NCBI RefSeq assembly: GCF_014648355.1
Contig: NZ_BMQY01000003.1
Location: 579,916 to 643,915, forward strand
DNA length: 64,000 nucleotides
From: Couchioplanes azureus
Lineage (GTDB): Bacteria; Actinomycetota; Actinomycetes; Mycobacteriales; Micromonosporaceae
Reading direction: 5' to 3'
Shown in pieces: positions 23,790 through 32,541 of the stretch. The notes beneath the pieces were generated by a model. The model was not told the DNA's origin. It made no database searches and was given only the letters and a program-made list of their open reading frames with translations. Numbering within the stretch: the first letter of the stretch is position 1; the number at the start of each line of letters is the position of its first letter. Made by a program: the position numbers and the translations under genes.

Positions 23790-25274
23790 ATGGAGGATCT
23801 CCGCGCCCGGCGCCTGTTCGGTGACGGTCTCGTCGCACCCGGCGACCTGGCGGCCAGCCCGTTCCGCGTCGACCGGGACCGGATCGTCAGCTCGCCGTTC
23901 TTCGCCCGGCTGGGCGGCGTCACCCAGGTGATCAGCCCGGGCGGGGCCGGCCTGCTCGTGCACAACCGGCTGACCCACAGCCTCAAGGTGGCGTCGGTCG
24001 GCCGGGCGATCGCGGAGCGGCTGCTCCGCGAGTACGCCGACATTCTCGACAAGCTCGGCGGCTGCGACCCGGACGTGGTGGAGGCCGCCGCGCTGGCGCA
24101 CGACCTCGGGCACCCGCCGTTCGGGCATCTCGGCGAGCGGGTGCTCGACAACCTGGCCCGGCAGCGGCTGCGGCTGCGCGACGGCTTCGAGGGCAACGCG
24201 CAGTCGTACCGGATCGTGACCAGCACCGAGATCCGGGGCCAGACGACGCTCGGGCTCAACCTGACGGCCGCCACCCGCGCGGCGATCCTCAAGTACCCGT
24301 GGACCCGGCGTACGCATCCGTCGCCGCACCCGCGCCTGCTGGACCCGCCGCCGCGGGGCGCCGCCGCTCCCCCGGACGACCCGGAGGGCGGTTCGCTGAA
24401 GTTCGGGGCGTACACCACCGAGGTGGAGGACATGACGCAGGCCCGGCTGCCCTTCGCGGGCCGGGTCGCGGACTGGCAGCAGACGCCCGAGGCCTCGGTG
24501 ATGGACACCGCCGACGACATCGCGTACGCGATCCACGACCTGGAGGACGTGCACCGCGTCGGCGTCCTCCAGCAGGGTTCGGTGGCCGCGGAGCTGATGG
24601 CCTGGCAGCGCACGTCGCTGCGCCAGGTGCCGGACGCCGACCTGGTCGCGCGCCGCCCGGGCAGCTCGATCGAGGCGCTGCGCCGGCAGCTGCACCGCAA
24701 GGACGGCTGGGTGGCCGACGACGACGCCTTCGCGGCGGCGGTCGAGCAGGTCCGCGCCGAGCTGGTCGACGGACTGCTCAGCGCGCCCTTCGACGGCTCC
24801 CTGGAGGCGGAGGCGCAGGTGGCGGCGTTCTCGGCGACGTGGACCCGGCGGCTGGTGGAGTCCATCACGGTGACCGAGTCGCCGGCGGTGCGCTCGGGAC
24901 ACGTGCTGCTGGCCCCCGCGCAGTGGCACGAGGTCCAGGTCCTCAAGTTCGTGCAGAACAGGTTCGTGCTGGCCCGCCCCGACCTGGCGCTGCACCAGCG
25001 CGGCCAGGCCCGGCTGCTGAGCTCGCTGGTCGAGGCGCTGCTGGCCTGGCTGGCGGACCCGGACGAGGCCGAGCGGCTGCCGCGCCGGCTGCGCGACCTC
25101 GTCGAGCTGGCCGAGCTGGAGCTGCCGGACGGCACCCCGGACGCGCTGACCCGGGCCCGCGGCCGAGCGGTGATCGACTTCGTGGCGGCGCTGACCGACA
25201 GCCAGGCGGTGGCGCTGATGGAGGCGCTGTCCGGCCGTACGCGTCAGCTCTGGACCGACGCCTTCGTCCTCTAG
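23790..25274 (+). CDS. HD-domain dNTP triphosphohydrolase (dGTPase-like)
   Basis: A 494-residue member of the dGTPase/SAMHD1-like HD superfamily, which cleaves dNTPs to nucleoside and triphosphate. Motifs: FARLGGVTQVISPGG, the first His in HNRLTHSLKVA, the metal HD in AALAHDLGHPPFGH, GNAQSYRIVTS, and a second Asp in VMDTADDIAYAIHDLEDV. Length is at the upper end for bacterial dGTPases, partly from a Pro-rich insert around residue 185. Its TAG stop is the first half of the -10 hexamer of the next gene, a HipA-like kinase. Confidence 0.88.
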   Translation: MEDLRARRLFGDGLVAPGDLAASPFRVDRDRIVSSPFFARLGGVTQVISPGGAGLLVHNRLTHSLKVASVGRAIAERLLREYADILDKLGGCDPDVVEAAALAHDLGHPPFGHLGERVLDNLARQRLRLRDGFEGNAQSYRIVTSTEIRGQTTLGLNLTAATRAAILKYPWTRRTHPSPHPRLLDPPPRGAAAPPDDPEGGSLKFGAYTTEVEDMTQARLPFAGRVADWQQTPEASVMDTADDIAYAIHDLEDVHRVGVLQQGSVAAELMAWQRTSLRQVPDADLVARRPGSSIEALRRQLHRKDGWVADDDAFAAAVEQVRAELVDGLLSAPFDGSLEAEAQVAAFSATWTRRLVESITVTESPAVRSGHVLLAPAQWHEVQVLKFVQNRFVLARPDLALHQRGQARLLSSLVEALLAWLADPDEAERLPRRLRDLVELAELELPDGTPDALTRARGRAVIDFVAALTDSQAVALMEALSGRTRQLWTDAFVL

Positions 25275-25277
25275 GGT
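25272..25277 (+). promoter_or_regulatory. -10 element of the HipA-like kinase gene
   Basis: TAGGGT, 7 nt before the GTG at 25285; its first three bases are the stop codon of the dGTPase-like gene. Confidence 0.5.
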
Positions 25278-25284
25278 GGGGCGC

Positions 25285-26031
25285 GTGCTTCCCGAGGTCT
25301 CCGCCGTGCGCTACGTCACCCCGCTGCGCGAGGGCGGCTCGCTGCCCGGCATCGTCGAGGCCGGCAACCTGGGCACGTACGTCGTGAAGTTCCGCGGCGC
25401 GGGCCAGGGCCCCAAGGCGCTGGTGGCCGAGGTGGTCGCCGGCGAGCTGGCCCGGCGGCTGGGGCTGCCCGTGCCGGAGCTCGTCGTCGTGGGCCTCGAC
25501 CCGGTGGTGGCCCGCGCCGAGCCGGACGAGGAGGTCCAGGAGCTGATCAAGGCCAGCGCCGGCGCCAACCTCGGCATGGACTACCTGCCCGGCGCCCTCG
25601 GCTACGACCCGGTCGCCCACCCCGTGGACGCCGGCCTCGCCTCCCGCGTCCTGGTGTTCGACGCCTTCGTGGAGAACGTCGACCGCAGCTGGCGCAACCC
25701 CAACCTGCTCGTCTGGCACGGCGACCTGTGGCTCATCGACCACGGCGCGACGCTGTACTTCCACCACAACTGGCCGCGGGCCGCCGACGTGGTGCACCGG
25801 CCGTACCGGTGGGACGACCACGTGCTGAAGCCGTACGCGACCGCCGTCGCCGCCGCGGCCGCCGACCTCGTCCCGCGGCTGACCGCGGACCTGCTCGACG
25901 TCGTGCTGGCGCTGGTGCCGGACGAATGGCTGGCCGAGTTCGACTTCGACTCCGCGGCCGGCGCCCGGGTCGCGTACCGGGATCATCTGCTCGCCCGCGC
26001 GGCCCGCCCGGAAGCGTGGCTGCCGGCATGA
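25285..26031 (+). CDS. HipA-like (HipA_2 type) kinase-fold protein
   Basis: A 248-residue protein with a compact HipA-like kinase fold. Visible: the Gly-rich entry LPGIVEAGNLGTYVVKFRG with a Lys, a LVAEVVAGELARRLGLPVPEL helix, and a catalytic segment VFDAFVENVDRSWRNPNLL followed by LWLIDHGATLYF, equivalent to the catalytic Asp and Mg-binding loop. Full-length HipA toxins phosphorylate tRNA synthetases; this short form lacks the N-terminal subdomain, so its target is unknown. Its stop overlaps the start of a DUF3037 gene (ATGA), and the two very likely work together. Confidence 0.78.
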   Translation: MLPEVSAVRYVTPLREGGSLPGIVEAGNLGTYVVKFRGAGQGPKALVAEVVAGELARRLGLPVPELVVVGLDPVVARAEPDEEVQELIKASAGANLGMDYLPGALGYDPVAHPVDAGLASRVLVFDAFVENVDRSWRNPNLLVWHGDLWLIDHGATLYFHHNWPRAADVVHRPYRWDDHVLKPYATAVAAAAADLVPRLTADLLDVVLALVPDEWLAEFDFDSAAGARVAYRDHLLARAARPEAWLPA

Positions 26032-26405
26032 GCGTCCCCTACGAGTACGCCCCCATCCGCGCCGTGCCCCGCATCGAACGCGGCGAACTGATCAACGTCG
26101 GCGTGGTCCTCTACTGCCAGCGCCGCGACTTCCTCCAGGCCCGGACGTACCTGCACGAGCAGCGGCTCCTCGCCCTCGACCCGGATGCCGACCTGGACGC
26201 CATCCGCGCGTCGCTGAAGTCCTGGGAGACGACGTGCGCGGGCGGTGCCGACGGGGGCGCCGCCCGGGCGATGCGGCCGGGCGAGCGGTTCCGCTGGATG
26301 GTGGCGCCCCGCAGCACGATCCTGCAGGCCGGCCCGGTCCACATGGGACTCGCCGAGGACCCGTCCGCCGAACTGGACCGCCTCGTCGCGCTGCTCGTCC
26401 ACTAG
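26028..26405 (+). CDS. DUF3037 protein
   Basis: A 125-residue protein matching DUF3037: YEYAPIRAVPRIERGELINVGVVLYC near the N-terminus, then FLQARTYLHEQRLLALDPDADLD, and a C-terminal GPVHMGLAEDPSAELDRLVALLV. Biochemical function is unknown. It is translationally coupled to the HipA-like kinase (ATGA overlap), as the second half of a two-gene module. An antitoxin-like or adaptor role is a guess from position. Confidence 0.8.
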   Translation: MSVPYEYAPIRAVPRIERGELINVGVVLYCQRRDFLQARTYLHEQRLLALDPDADLDAIRASLKSWETTCAGGADGGAARAMRPGERFRWMVAPRSTILQAGPVHMGLAEDPSAELDRLVALLVH

Positions 26406-26580
26406 GCCGCCAGACCGGGCGGGAGGGGCTCGGAGCAGTCTGCGCCAGGGTCTGGCACCGTCCACACGCCGGTCGTCGCGCCCTGCCGGTGATGGACGCC
26501 TTTTGCGCACTATCCACAGGTGCCGCACCGGATGTCGCTCAGGGACGGCTGGTACTGGACGGAGTGACCTCGCGGCGGTG

Positions 26581-27450
26581 CTAGGGGGTGCGGGTCAGGG
26601 CGACCCGGCCGACCACGCCCCGCGGCGAGAAGCTCTCGACCGTCGTGCCCGGGTGCAGGCGGGGGTCGGCGGCGTACCAGCGGGCCAGCTCGCGGTCGGC
26701 GGCGTCGTCGCCCGAGTCCGCGGCGACGAGCAGCCGCGCCACCTCGTCGATCAAGCCGAGGTCGCCGTCGAGCTCCTGTGACATGGCGCCGTACAGGTCC
26801 CAGAGCAGGAGCTCGTCGCCGTAGCGGTGGGCGGCCTCGTGCAGGACGTAGTTGCGGATGAACCAGGCGCCGCCGATCGGGCTGTCCGGGTGCACGCCGT
26901 AGCGCCCGGGGTCCAGGTCGCCGCGGCGGTACGCCGTCCACACCCGCGAGGCCGGCATCAGGCCGCCCGCGCCGAGGGGGACGTCCAGCGGGTCGACGCG
27001 CAGGCCCCAGGCCGGGTCCAGCTGGGTGTCCGCCGCCCGCCAGCGGCTGCCCTCCCACCACTCGGTGACGACGTGGTCGAAGCGGAACTCCGCGTCCAGA
27101 TAGTCCGCGAACCCGACCCGGCTGCGGGCCGGCACCCCGTGCAACCGCAGCGCGGCCACGGTCAGCAGGGTGAAGTCGCGGCAGCAGCCGACCACGCGGT
27201 CCTCCGGTGCCCGGTGCGGGGTGAGCAGGGAGCCCGGGAAGCGGCGCTGGTCGTGGGCGAGCATGCGGTCGGCCCAGCGGCTGTCGATCTCCTTGAGGCG
27301 CTCCGGCGGGAAGTCGATGCCGGAGCCGCGGTAGTGCACGATCAGATTGCGTACGGCCGCGCCGAGGGCGGGCACGTCGGCGGGGAGCTCGGCGAGCAGG
27401 CCGGCGTGCTCCCCCGGGTCGGAGTAGGCGCTCTGGCGGGTGTAGTCCAT
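26581..27450 (-). CDS. Transglutaminase-like domain protein
   Basis: A 289-residue protein with a transglutaminase/protease-like core. The catalytic triad is readable as C90 in VVGCCRDFTLL, H126 in FRFDHVVTEWW and D141 in RAADTQLDP. No signal peptide is visible, so it is probably cytoplasmic, acting as a peptidase or isopeptide enzyme on unknown substrates. It follows the MerR regulator gene after a 2-nt gap and should be cotranscribed and perhaps controlled by it. Confidence 0.83.
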   Translation of the reverse strand: MDYTRQSAYSDPGEHAGLLAELPADVPALGAAVRNLIVHYRGSGIDFPPERLKEIDSRWADRMLAHDQRRFPGSLLTPHRAPEDRVVGCCRDFTLLTVAALRLHGVPARSRVGFADYLDAEFRFDHVVTEWWEGSRWRAADTQLDPAWGLRVDPLDVPLGAGGLMPASRVWTAYRRGDLDPGRYGVHPDSPIGGAWFIRNYVLHEAAHRYGDELLLWDLYGAMSQELDGDLGLIDEVARLLVAADSGDDAADRELARWYAADPRLHPGTTVESFSPRGVVGRVALTRTP

Positions 27451-27452
27451 GC

Positions 27453-28289
27453 TCAGGCCCCCGCGACGGGCTGGCAGACGAGGACGAAGGGGTCGGTGCC
27501 CGCGACGTCGTGCCACCCCGCGAGGTAGACCTCCCGTGGGGCCGCGGTGGTGATCAGCGAGCGCTCGGCGACGTGCGCGTCGAGTGCCGCGTACGCCTGC
27601 AGGATCCGCGGGTAGCAGCAGTCGTCGCGGGACACGGTGACGTACGCCTCGGAGTGCGCCGGCTCGACCCGGATGACGATCTCGCCGGCCGGTTCGCACG
27701 CGCCGGCGTACGGCACGCAGACCTCGATGGGCGCTTCGTTGTCCGGCGTGACGAAGCCGTGGTAGATCACCCAGTGCCGGCCGGTCCGCCGGGCGCCGGC
27801 GGCGTCGAGGTGGCCGGCCAGTTCGTCCACGCCCCGGCGGATGGCGGCCAGCAGTCCCTGCTGGTCGGTGTCGCAGCGGATCGCCGCGACCTTGGTGGCG
27901 GGCACGTCGCGGTGGCCGACCGCCGGTCCGGGGCCGGGCGCGGCCGGCGCGCGCAGGTGCTCGCGGAGCCAGCTCATGGTGCCGCGCCGCACCTGCATGT
28001 CCTGCTCCTGCCCGGCCCACCAGCGGTCGAGGCGCTCGGCCGCCTGCTCGTCGGCGCCGGAGAGCACCTGGGCCACCACGGCGAGCGGCATGCCGAGCTG
28101 GCGGAGCAGGCTGATCCGGCGCGCGCGGTCGAGCTGCCCGACCGCGTACCGGCGGTATCCGCTGACCGGATCCACGGCGGCCGGCGGGAGCAGGCCGGAG
28201 ACGTCGTAGAGGCGCAGTGCCTTGACCGACAGTCCGGCCCGGCGGCCGAACTCGCCGATCGTGAGGCTGCCGAGATCGCGGGCGTTCAT
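27453..28289 (-). CDS. MerR-family regulator with GyrI-like effector domain
   Basis: A 278-residue regulator. The N-terminal MerR helix-turn-helix reads LTIGEFGRRAGLSVKALRLY, followed by GLLPPAAVDPVSGYRRYAVGQ and a linking helix. The C-terminal about 150 residues form a GyrI/BmrR-like effector-binding domain (VIYHGFVTPDNEAPIEVCVP, EAYVTVSRDDC). Ligands are likely hydrophobic drugs or metabolites. ATG 28289 is chosen because CAGACT lies 6 nt upstream, which excludes the longer form starting at 28304. Forms a two-gene unit with the transglutaminase. Confidence 0.88.
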   Translation of the reverse strand: MNARDLGSLTIGEFGRRAGLSVKALRLYDVSGLLPPAAVDPVSGYRRYAVGQLDRARRISLLRQLGMPLAVVAQVLSGADEQAAERLDRWWAGQEQDMQVRRGTMSWLREHLRAPAAPGPGPAVGHRDVPATKVAAIRCDTDQQGLLAAIRRGVDELAGHLDAAGARRTGRHWVIYHGFVTPDNEAPIEVCVPYAGACEPAGEIVIRVEPAHSEAYVTVSRDDCCYPRILQAYAALDAHVAERSLITTAAPREVYLAGWHDVAGTDPFVLVCQPVAGA

Positions 28290-28295
28290 GGCAGC

Positions 28296-28301
28296 AGTCT
28301 G
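28296..28301 (-). promoter_or_regulatory. -10 element of the MerR-type gene
   Basis: CAGACT on the minus strand, 6 nt before the ATG at 28289. Confidence 0.45.
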
Positions 28302-28332
28302 CACCCGGACCCAGGGGACGAGTGAAGACCTG

Positions 28333-29280
28333 TCAGCGGCTGCGCAGGCCCCGGCGCAGAGCCAGCGCCGCCGCGCCGCTGAGCGCGAGGGCGCCGGCGG
28401 CCGCGGCGCCCATCGCCGTGCGGCCGTACCGGGCCGGGCCGCCCTCCACGCGGCGCGTGCTGGCGAAGACGTTGCCGTCCTGCGGCGGTGCCGGGCGCCG
28501 GGACAGCGCGAGGCGGGACATCAGCGGGCCGATGAGCGCGTCGTAGACCGGCGGCAGGCCGGCGAAGCCGAACTCGACCAGCCGGTTGGCGGGGCCCACC
28601 GACAGCTCGGGGCGCGGCCGGTCGGCGAGGCGCACGATGGCCGCGCCCATCCGCTCGGCGCTGTCGACCGGCGGCGGCGGGCGCCCGACGAAACCGGCGT
28701 AGTTCGCGGCGCTGGCGTAGATCGGCGTGTCGACGCTGCCGGGCACGAGCTCGCAGACGTGGATGTCCGGGGCGTCCCGGGTCTCCTGCCGCAGGGTCCG
28801 GGTCAGCGCGCGCAGGCCCCACTTCGCCGTCGCGTACGCGGACATGAACGGCACGGTGATGTGCCCCACCAGCGAGCTGCACAGGATCAACGTGCCGTGG
28901 CCCTGTGCCCGGAAGACCCGCAGGGCGGCGCGCGCCACGTTGGCCGGGCCCAGCAGGTCGGTGGCGATCACCTGGTCGAAGACGTGCGGCGGCAGGTTCT
29001 CGAAGCGCCCGTAGGCCATCACGGCCGCCGTGTCGGCCCACACGTCGATGCGCCCGAAGGCGTCCAGGGCGGTCCGGGCGAGGTCGTCGACCTGCGGGCG
29101 TACGCTCACGTCGGCCGGAACCACCACGACGTCGCCGCCGCAGTCCGCCGCGACCTTCTCGAGGTCGGCCAGGCCACGGGCGGCGAGCACGAGCTTGTCG
29201 CCGCGGGCCGCGAAGGCCAGCGCGGCGGCGCGGCCGATCCCGCTCGATCCGCCGGTCAGCACCACCACCCGGGAACCCAC
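28333..29280 (-). CDS. SDR family oxidoreductase with C-terminal membrane helix
   Basis: A 315-residue short-chain dehydrogenase with the cofactor loop LTGGSSGIGRAAALAF and active-site motif SAYATAKWGLRALT. The usual NAG motif is DTAAVM. After the about 250-residue core there is a linker and a hydrophobic helix (AMGAAAAGALALSGAAALAL) with a basic end, suggesting tail anchoring to the membrane. The GTG at 29280 has no clear ribosome site; a GTG two or three codons further in is possible. Substrate unknown. Confidence 0.85.
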   Translation of the reverse strand: MGSRVVVLTGGSSGIGRAAALAFAARGDKLVLAARGLADLEKVAADCGGDVVVVPADVSVRPQVDDLARTALDAFGRIDVWADTAAVMAYGRFENLPPHVFDQVIATDLLGPANVARAALRVFRAQGHGTLILCSSLVGHITVPFMSAYATAKWGLRALTRTLRQETRDAPDIHVCELVPGSVDTPIYASAANYAGFVGRPPPPVDSAERMGAAIVRLADRPRPELSVGPANRLVEFGFAGLPPVYDALIGPLMSRLALSRRPAPPQDGNVFASTRRVEGGPARYGRTAMGAAAAGALALSGAAALALRRGLRSR

Positions 29281-29360
29281 GGAAACGCATTACCCGCCGC
29301 AAAGGTCACCGAACGGCACTTCGCGCTTTCTTTTCCGGCGTCACCGGGGAGACTGTCGGC

Positions 29361-30428
29361 ATGGACCTGCCCGTCAACCCGCCCGTGAAGCCGATGCTCG
29401 CCAAGCCGGTCGCCGCGATCCCGCCCGGGCAGCTCTACGAGCCCAAGTGGGACGGCTTCCGCTCGATCATCTTCCGCGACGGCGACGAGGTGGAGATCGG
29501 CAGCCGCAACGAGAAGCCGATGACGCGGTACTTCCCCGAGGTGGTCGAGGCGGTCCTGGCGAACTTCCCGGAGCGGTCGGTGATCGACGGCGAGATCGTC
29601 GTCGCCGACACCGAGCGCAACACGCTCGACTTCGAGGCCCTGCAGCAGCGCATCCATCCCGCGGCGAGCCGGGTCAAGCTGCTCTCCGAGCAGACGCCGG
29701 CCGGGTTCGTCGCCTTCGACCTGCTGGCGCTCGGCGACGAGGACCTGACCACCCGGCCCTTCGCGGAGCGGCGGGCCCGGCTCGAGGAATGCCTGGCCGG
29801 CGCGAAGCCGCCGGTCTACGTCACCCCGGCCACCGACGACCTGGAGACCGCGCGGCGCTGGTTCGCCGAGTTCGAGGGGGCCGGGCTCGACGGGCTCATC
29901 GCCAAGGGCAAGGAGCTGGGCTACGAGCCGGACAAACGGGTCATGACCAAGATCAAGCACAAGCGTACGGCGGACTGCGTCGTCGCCGGTTACCGGCTGC
30001 ACAAGTCCGGCGACAACCGCATCGGCTCGCTGCTGCTCGGCCTCTACGACGACCGGGACGTGCTGGTGTCGGTCGGCGTCATCGGCTCCTTCCCGATGAG
30101 CGTGCGCGAGGAGCTCTTCGCCGAGCTCCAGCACCTGGTCACCACGTTCGAGGGACATCCGTGGAACTGGGCGGCGCACGAGTCCGGCGAGCGCACCCCG
30201 CGCAAGAACGAGGTGAGCCGCTGGAACAACGGCAAGGACCTGTCGTTCGTGCCGTTGCGCCCCGAGCGGGTGGTCGAGGTGCGCTACGACTACATGGAGG
30301 GCCTGAGGTTCCGGCACACCGCCCAGTTCGAGCGGTGGCGGCCCGACCGGCAGCCGCACACGTGCACGTACGAGCAGCTCGAGCGCCCGGTCCGGTTCAA
30401 CCTGGCGGACGTGCTGACGAGCCGTTGA
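29361..30428 (+). CDS. ligC: ATP-dependent DNA ligase (LigC type)
   Basis: A 355-residue stand-alone ligase. The nucleotidyl-transferase motif I is K29 in YEPKWDGFRS; motif III-like FVAFDLLAL, motif IV GLDGLIAKGK, and motif V MTKIKHKRTADCVVAG follow, then an OB-fold C-terminal domain. It lacks the polymerase and phosphoesterase domains of LigD and matches mycobacterial LigC, a back-up ligase in end joining or excision repair. A GAGACT hexamer 6 nt before the ATG may serve as a -10. A stand-alone LigD-type polymerase lies 2.6 kb downstream on the other strand. Confidence 0.9.
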   Translation: MDLPVNPPVKPMLAKPVAAIPPGQLYEPKWDGFRSIIFRDGDEVEIGSRNEKPMTRYFPEVVEAVLANFPERSVIDGEIVVADTERNTLDFEALQQRIHPAASRVKLLSEQTPAGFVAFDLLALGDEDLTTRPFAERRARLEECLAGAKPPVYVTPATDDLETARRWFAEFEGAGLDGLIAKGKELGYEPDKRVMTKIKHKRTADCVVAGYRLHKSGDNRIGSLLLGLYDDRDVLVSVGVIGSFPMSVREELFAELQHLVTTFEGHPWNWAAHESGERTPRKNEVSRWNNGKDLSFVPLRPERVVEVRYDYMEGLRFRHTAQFERWRPDRQPHTCTYEQLERPVRFNLADVLTSR

Positions 30429-30451
30429 GCGACGCACTCCGGGGCACCGCG

Positions 30452-30457
30452 TAGCCT
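30452..30457 (+). promoter_or_regulatory. -10 element of the secreted peptidase gene
   Basis: TAGCCT; a start about 7 nt later gives a roughly 32-nt leader containing the AGAAAGG ribosome site. Confidence 0.4.
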
Positions 30458-30495
30458 CGTGCGCGGAACCCGCCGCAGGAAGAAAGGCGCGCACC

Positions 30496-32067
30496 GTGCC
30501 GCGTACCCCCCGTCTGGTCCTGGCTGCCCTGGTGGCCGTGGTCGTGGCCACCGCCGGCTGCACGCTGCCGGTCTTCGCCCCGCAAGACTCCGACAGCGCC
30601 GGGCCCGCGACCGGCGGCGGCAAGGCGACGGCCTCCGTGCCGGGCACGCTGGCCCAGTGGGCGCCGTGCCCCGAGGTGCCGCAGAAGCTCGTCGGCCGCG
30701 GCGCGCAGGGCATGACGTACGACTGCGCCTCGGTGGCCGTACCCCGCGACTGGAACGCGCCGCGCAGCGGGCAGACCTACGACGTGGCGATGATCCGCGT
30801 CCGCTCCGCCAGCCAGCGCGACCGGATCGGCTCGCTGCTGATCAACCCCGGCGGCCCCGGCGCCTCCGGCATCGACCTGGCCGTCTACCTCTCCTTCGGC
30901 CAGGCGCTCGGCGGCCTGCCGACCGAGATCACCGAGAAGTTCGACATCGTCGGCTTCGACCCGCGCGGCATCGGCCGCTCCAGCCCGGTGACCTGCATCA
31001 GCGCGCCCGACCAGGACGCGACCTTCGCCGCCTCCCCCGACCCTCGCTCCGACGCCGACTTCCAGGAGGTCGTGGCGCTCAACAAGAAGGTCGCGGAGGG
31101 CTGCGGCCGCAAGTACGGCGACCAGCTCGGCACCTTCAGCACCGAGCAGGCCGCCCGGGACATGGACGCGTTGCGGGCGGCGGTCGGCGACGCGAAGACG
31201 ACCTATCTCGGCTTCTCGTACGGCACGCTGCTCGGCGCGACGTACGCCCAGCTCTTCCCCGACAAGGTCCGGGCCCTGGTGCTGGACGGCGCGGTCAACC
31301 CGAAGCAGGACTTCGTCGCCGGCTCCGAGGCGCAGGCCAAGGGCTTCGAGCACGCCTTCACCAACTTCACGGCCTGGTGCAAGGCCACCCCGGGCAAGTG
31401 CCCGATCGCGCCGGACCCGCGCGAGGCGGTGACCGACGCGCTCGCGAAGGCGGAGGTCTCACCGGTCGAGGGCGCCGACGGCCGGGAGGCCACCGCGGGA
31501 TGGATCTTCGTGGCGGTGATCTCGTCGCTCTACGACGAGTCCGGCTGGCAGGAGCTCGCCGAGGCCGTCGACGACCTGCAGGCCGGCGACGCGGACGGCA
31601 TCTTCGAGCTGGCGGACGAGTACGCCGACCGCCGGCCCGATGGCACCTACTCCAACCTGTTCGACGCCAACCTCACCGTGAACTGCGCCGACACCGACGA
31701 CGCCCCCTCGGTCGAGCGCGTCCGGCAGTTGCAGGGCGAGTGGCGCGCGAAGTACCCGCTGTTCGGGGCGGCGCTGGCGATGGGCATGCTGCCGTGCACG
31801 TTCTGGCCCGGCAAGCGGGACCCGTACCCGGCCGGTGCCGCCACCGGCGCCCCGCCGATCGTCGTGGTGGGCACGACGGGCGACCCGGCGACGCCGTACG
31901 AGAACACCGCGGAGCTGGCCAACATGCTCGGCACCGGTCGCGTCCTGACCTGGGAGGGCGAGGGCCACACCGCCTATCCGAGCACCAAGTGCATCGTCGA
32001 CGCGGTGGACCGCTACCTCATCGATCTGACCGCGCCGAAGGAGGGGCTGCGCTGCCCGGCGAAGTGA
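30496..32067 (+). CDS. Alpha/beta-hydrolase lipoprotein, TAP-like tripeptidyl aminopeptidase
   Basis: A 523-residue exported enzyme. A signal peptide ends in the lipobox VVATAGC (Cys22), so it should be lipid-anchored outside the membrane. The hydrolase fold has an oxyanion region LLINPGGPGASG, nucleophile S241 in YLGFSYGTLLG, acid D463 in GTTGDPATP and H491 in EGEGHTAYP; the C-terminus is the TAP-like domain of Streptomyces tripeptidyl aminopeptidases. GTG start with AAGAAAGG upstream. Its last 50 bp overlap the convergent K+ channel gene. Confidence 0.9.
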   Translation: MPRTPRLVLAALVAVVVATAGCTLPVFAPQDSDSAGPATGGGKATASVPGTLAQWAPCPEVPQKLVGRGAQGMTYDCASVAVPRDWNAPRSGQTYDVAMIRVRSASQRDRIGSLLINPGGPGASGIDLAVYLSFGQALGGLPTEITEKFDIVGFDPRGIGRSSPVTCISAPDQDATFAASPDPRSDADFQEVVALNKKVAEGCGRKYGDQLGTFSTEQAARDMDALRAAVGDAKTTYLGFSYGTLLGATYAQLFPDKVRALVLDGAVNPKQDFVAGSEAQAKGFEHAFTNFTAWCKATPGKCPIAPDPREAVTDALAKAEVSPVEGADGREATAGWIFVAVISSLYDESGWQELAEAVDDLQAGDADGIFELADEYADRRPDGTYSNLFDANLTVNCADTDDAPSVERVRQLQGEWRAKYPLFGAALAMGMLPCTFWPGKRDPYPAGAATGAPPIVVVGTTGDPATPYENTAELANMLGTGRVLTWEGEGHTAYPSTKCIVDAVDRYLIDLTAPKEGLRCPAK

Positions 32068-32476
32068 TCCCCTCGCGCGCCGCCAGCTCCTCGAGGAGCT
32101 GGCGGACCCGGCGCAGGTTGTCCTTCAGCTCCTCCTGCTCCTCGTGCTTGAAGGCGTCGGTGTCGACGATCAGCTTGCTGGCGAAGTGCGCGGTGATCAG
32201 CGGCACGACGATGAGCACCATGACGGAGATGAGCAGCGCCGCCATCACCCGCCCCGGCACCGTCTCCGGAGAGATGTCGCCGTAGCCGACCGTCGACGCG
32301 GTGACCACGGCCCACCACAGCGCGTCGCCGAAGGAGACCTCCGCCTCGAAGACCCGGTAGAGCGCGGCACAGACCAGGATGAGCAGGGCGTACGACAGGA
32401 TCAGCGTCCGCGGGGAGTTGGCCAGCCAGACCAGGCCCCGGTAGATCTGCCGCAACGGCAGGAGCAGCAACCGCAT
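32018..32476 (-). CDS. Two-TM potassium channel
   Basis: A 152-residue ion channel: TM1 about residues 25-40 (LILSYALLILVCAALY), pore helix and selectivity filter TVGYGD at 62-67, TM2 about 76-95 (VMAALLISVMVLIVVPLI), and an acidic cytoplasmic helix (HEEQEELKDNLRRVRQLLEEL) likely to tetramerise as a coiled coil. No RCK domain, unlike MthK. CACCAT 6 nt before the ATG may be a -10. The 3' part of the gene overlaps the convergent peptidase gene by 50 bp. Confidence 0.9.
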   Translation of the reverse strand: MRLLLLPLRQIYRGLVWLANSPRTLILSYALLILVCAALYRVFEAEVSFGDALWWAVVTASTVGYGDISPETVPGRVMAALLISVMVLIVVPLITAHFASKLIVDTDAFKHEEQEELKDNLRRVRQLLEELAAREGITSPGSAAPPSARSDR

Positions 32477-32482
32477 GGCGCC

Positions 32483-32488
32483 ATGGTG
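32483..32488 (-). promoter_or_regulatory. Candidate -10 element of the K+ channel gene
   Basis: CACCAT on the minus strand, 6 nt from the ATG at 32476; weaker match than most. Confidence 0.3.
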
Positions 32489-32529
32489 CCCCGGGGCGGG
32501 CGCGGTCCGGCTCAGCCCGACGGGCGTGT

Positions 32530-32535
32530 CAGGAT
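32530..32535 (+). promoter_or_regulatory. -10 element of the GNAT gene at 32542
   Basis: CAGGAT, 6 nt before the GTG start. Confidence 0.45.
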
Positions 32536-32541
32536 GGCCGG

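Noticed and set aside
26455..26520. DnaA-box-like CTATCCACA and a CCGTCCACA
   Set aside because: Only two imperfect sites, no dnaA/dnaN neighbours and no AT-rich unwinding region; not an origin.
30459..32285. 608-codon plus-strand ORF over the TAP-like peptidase gene
   Set aside because: Out-of-frame shadow, Arg/Gly-rich; the lipobox and catalytic triad are in the other frame.
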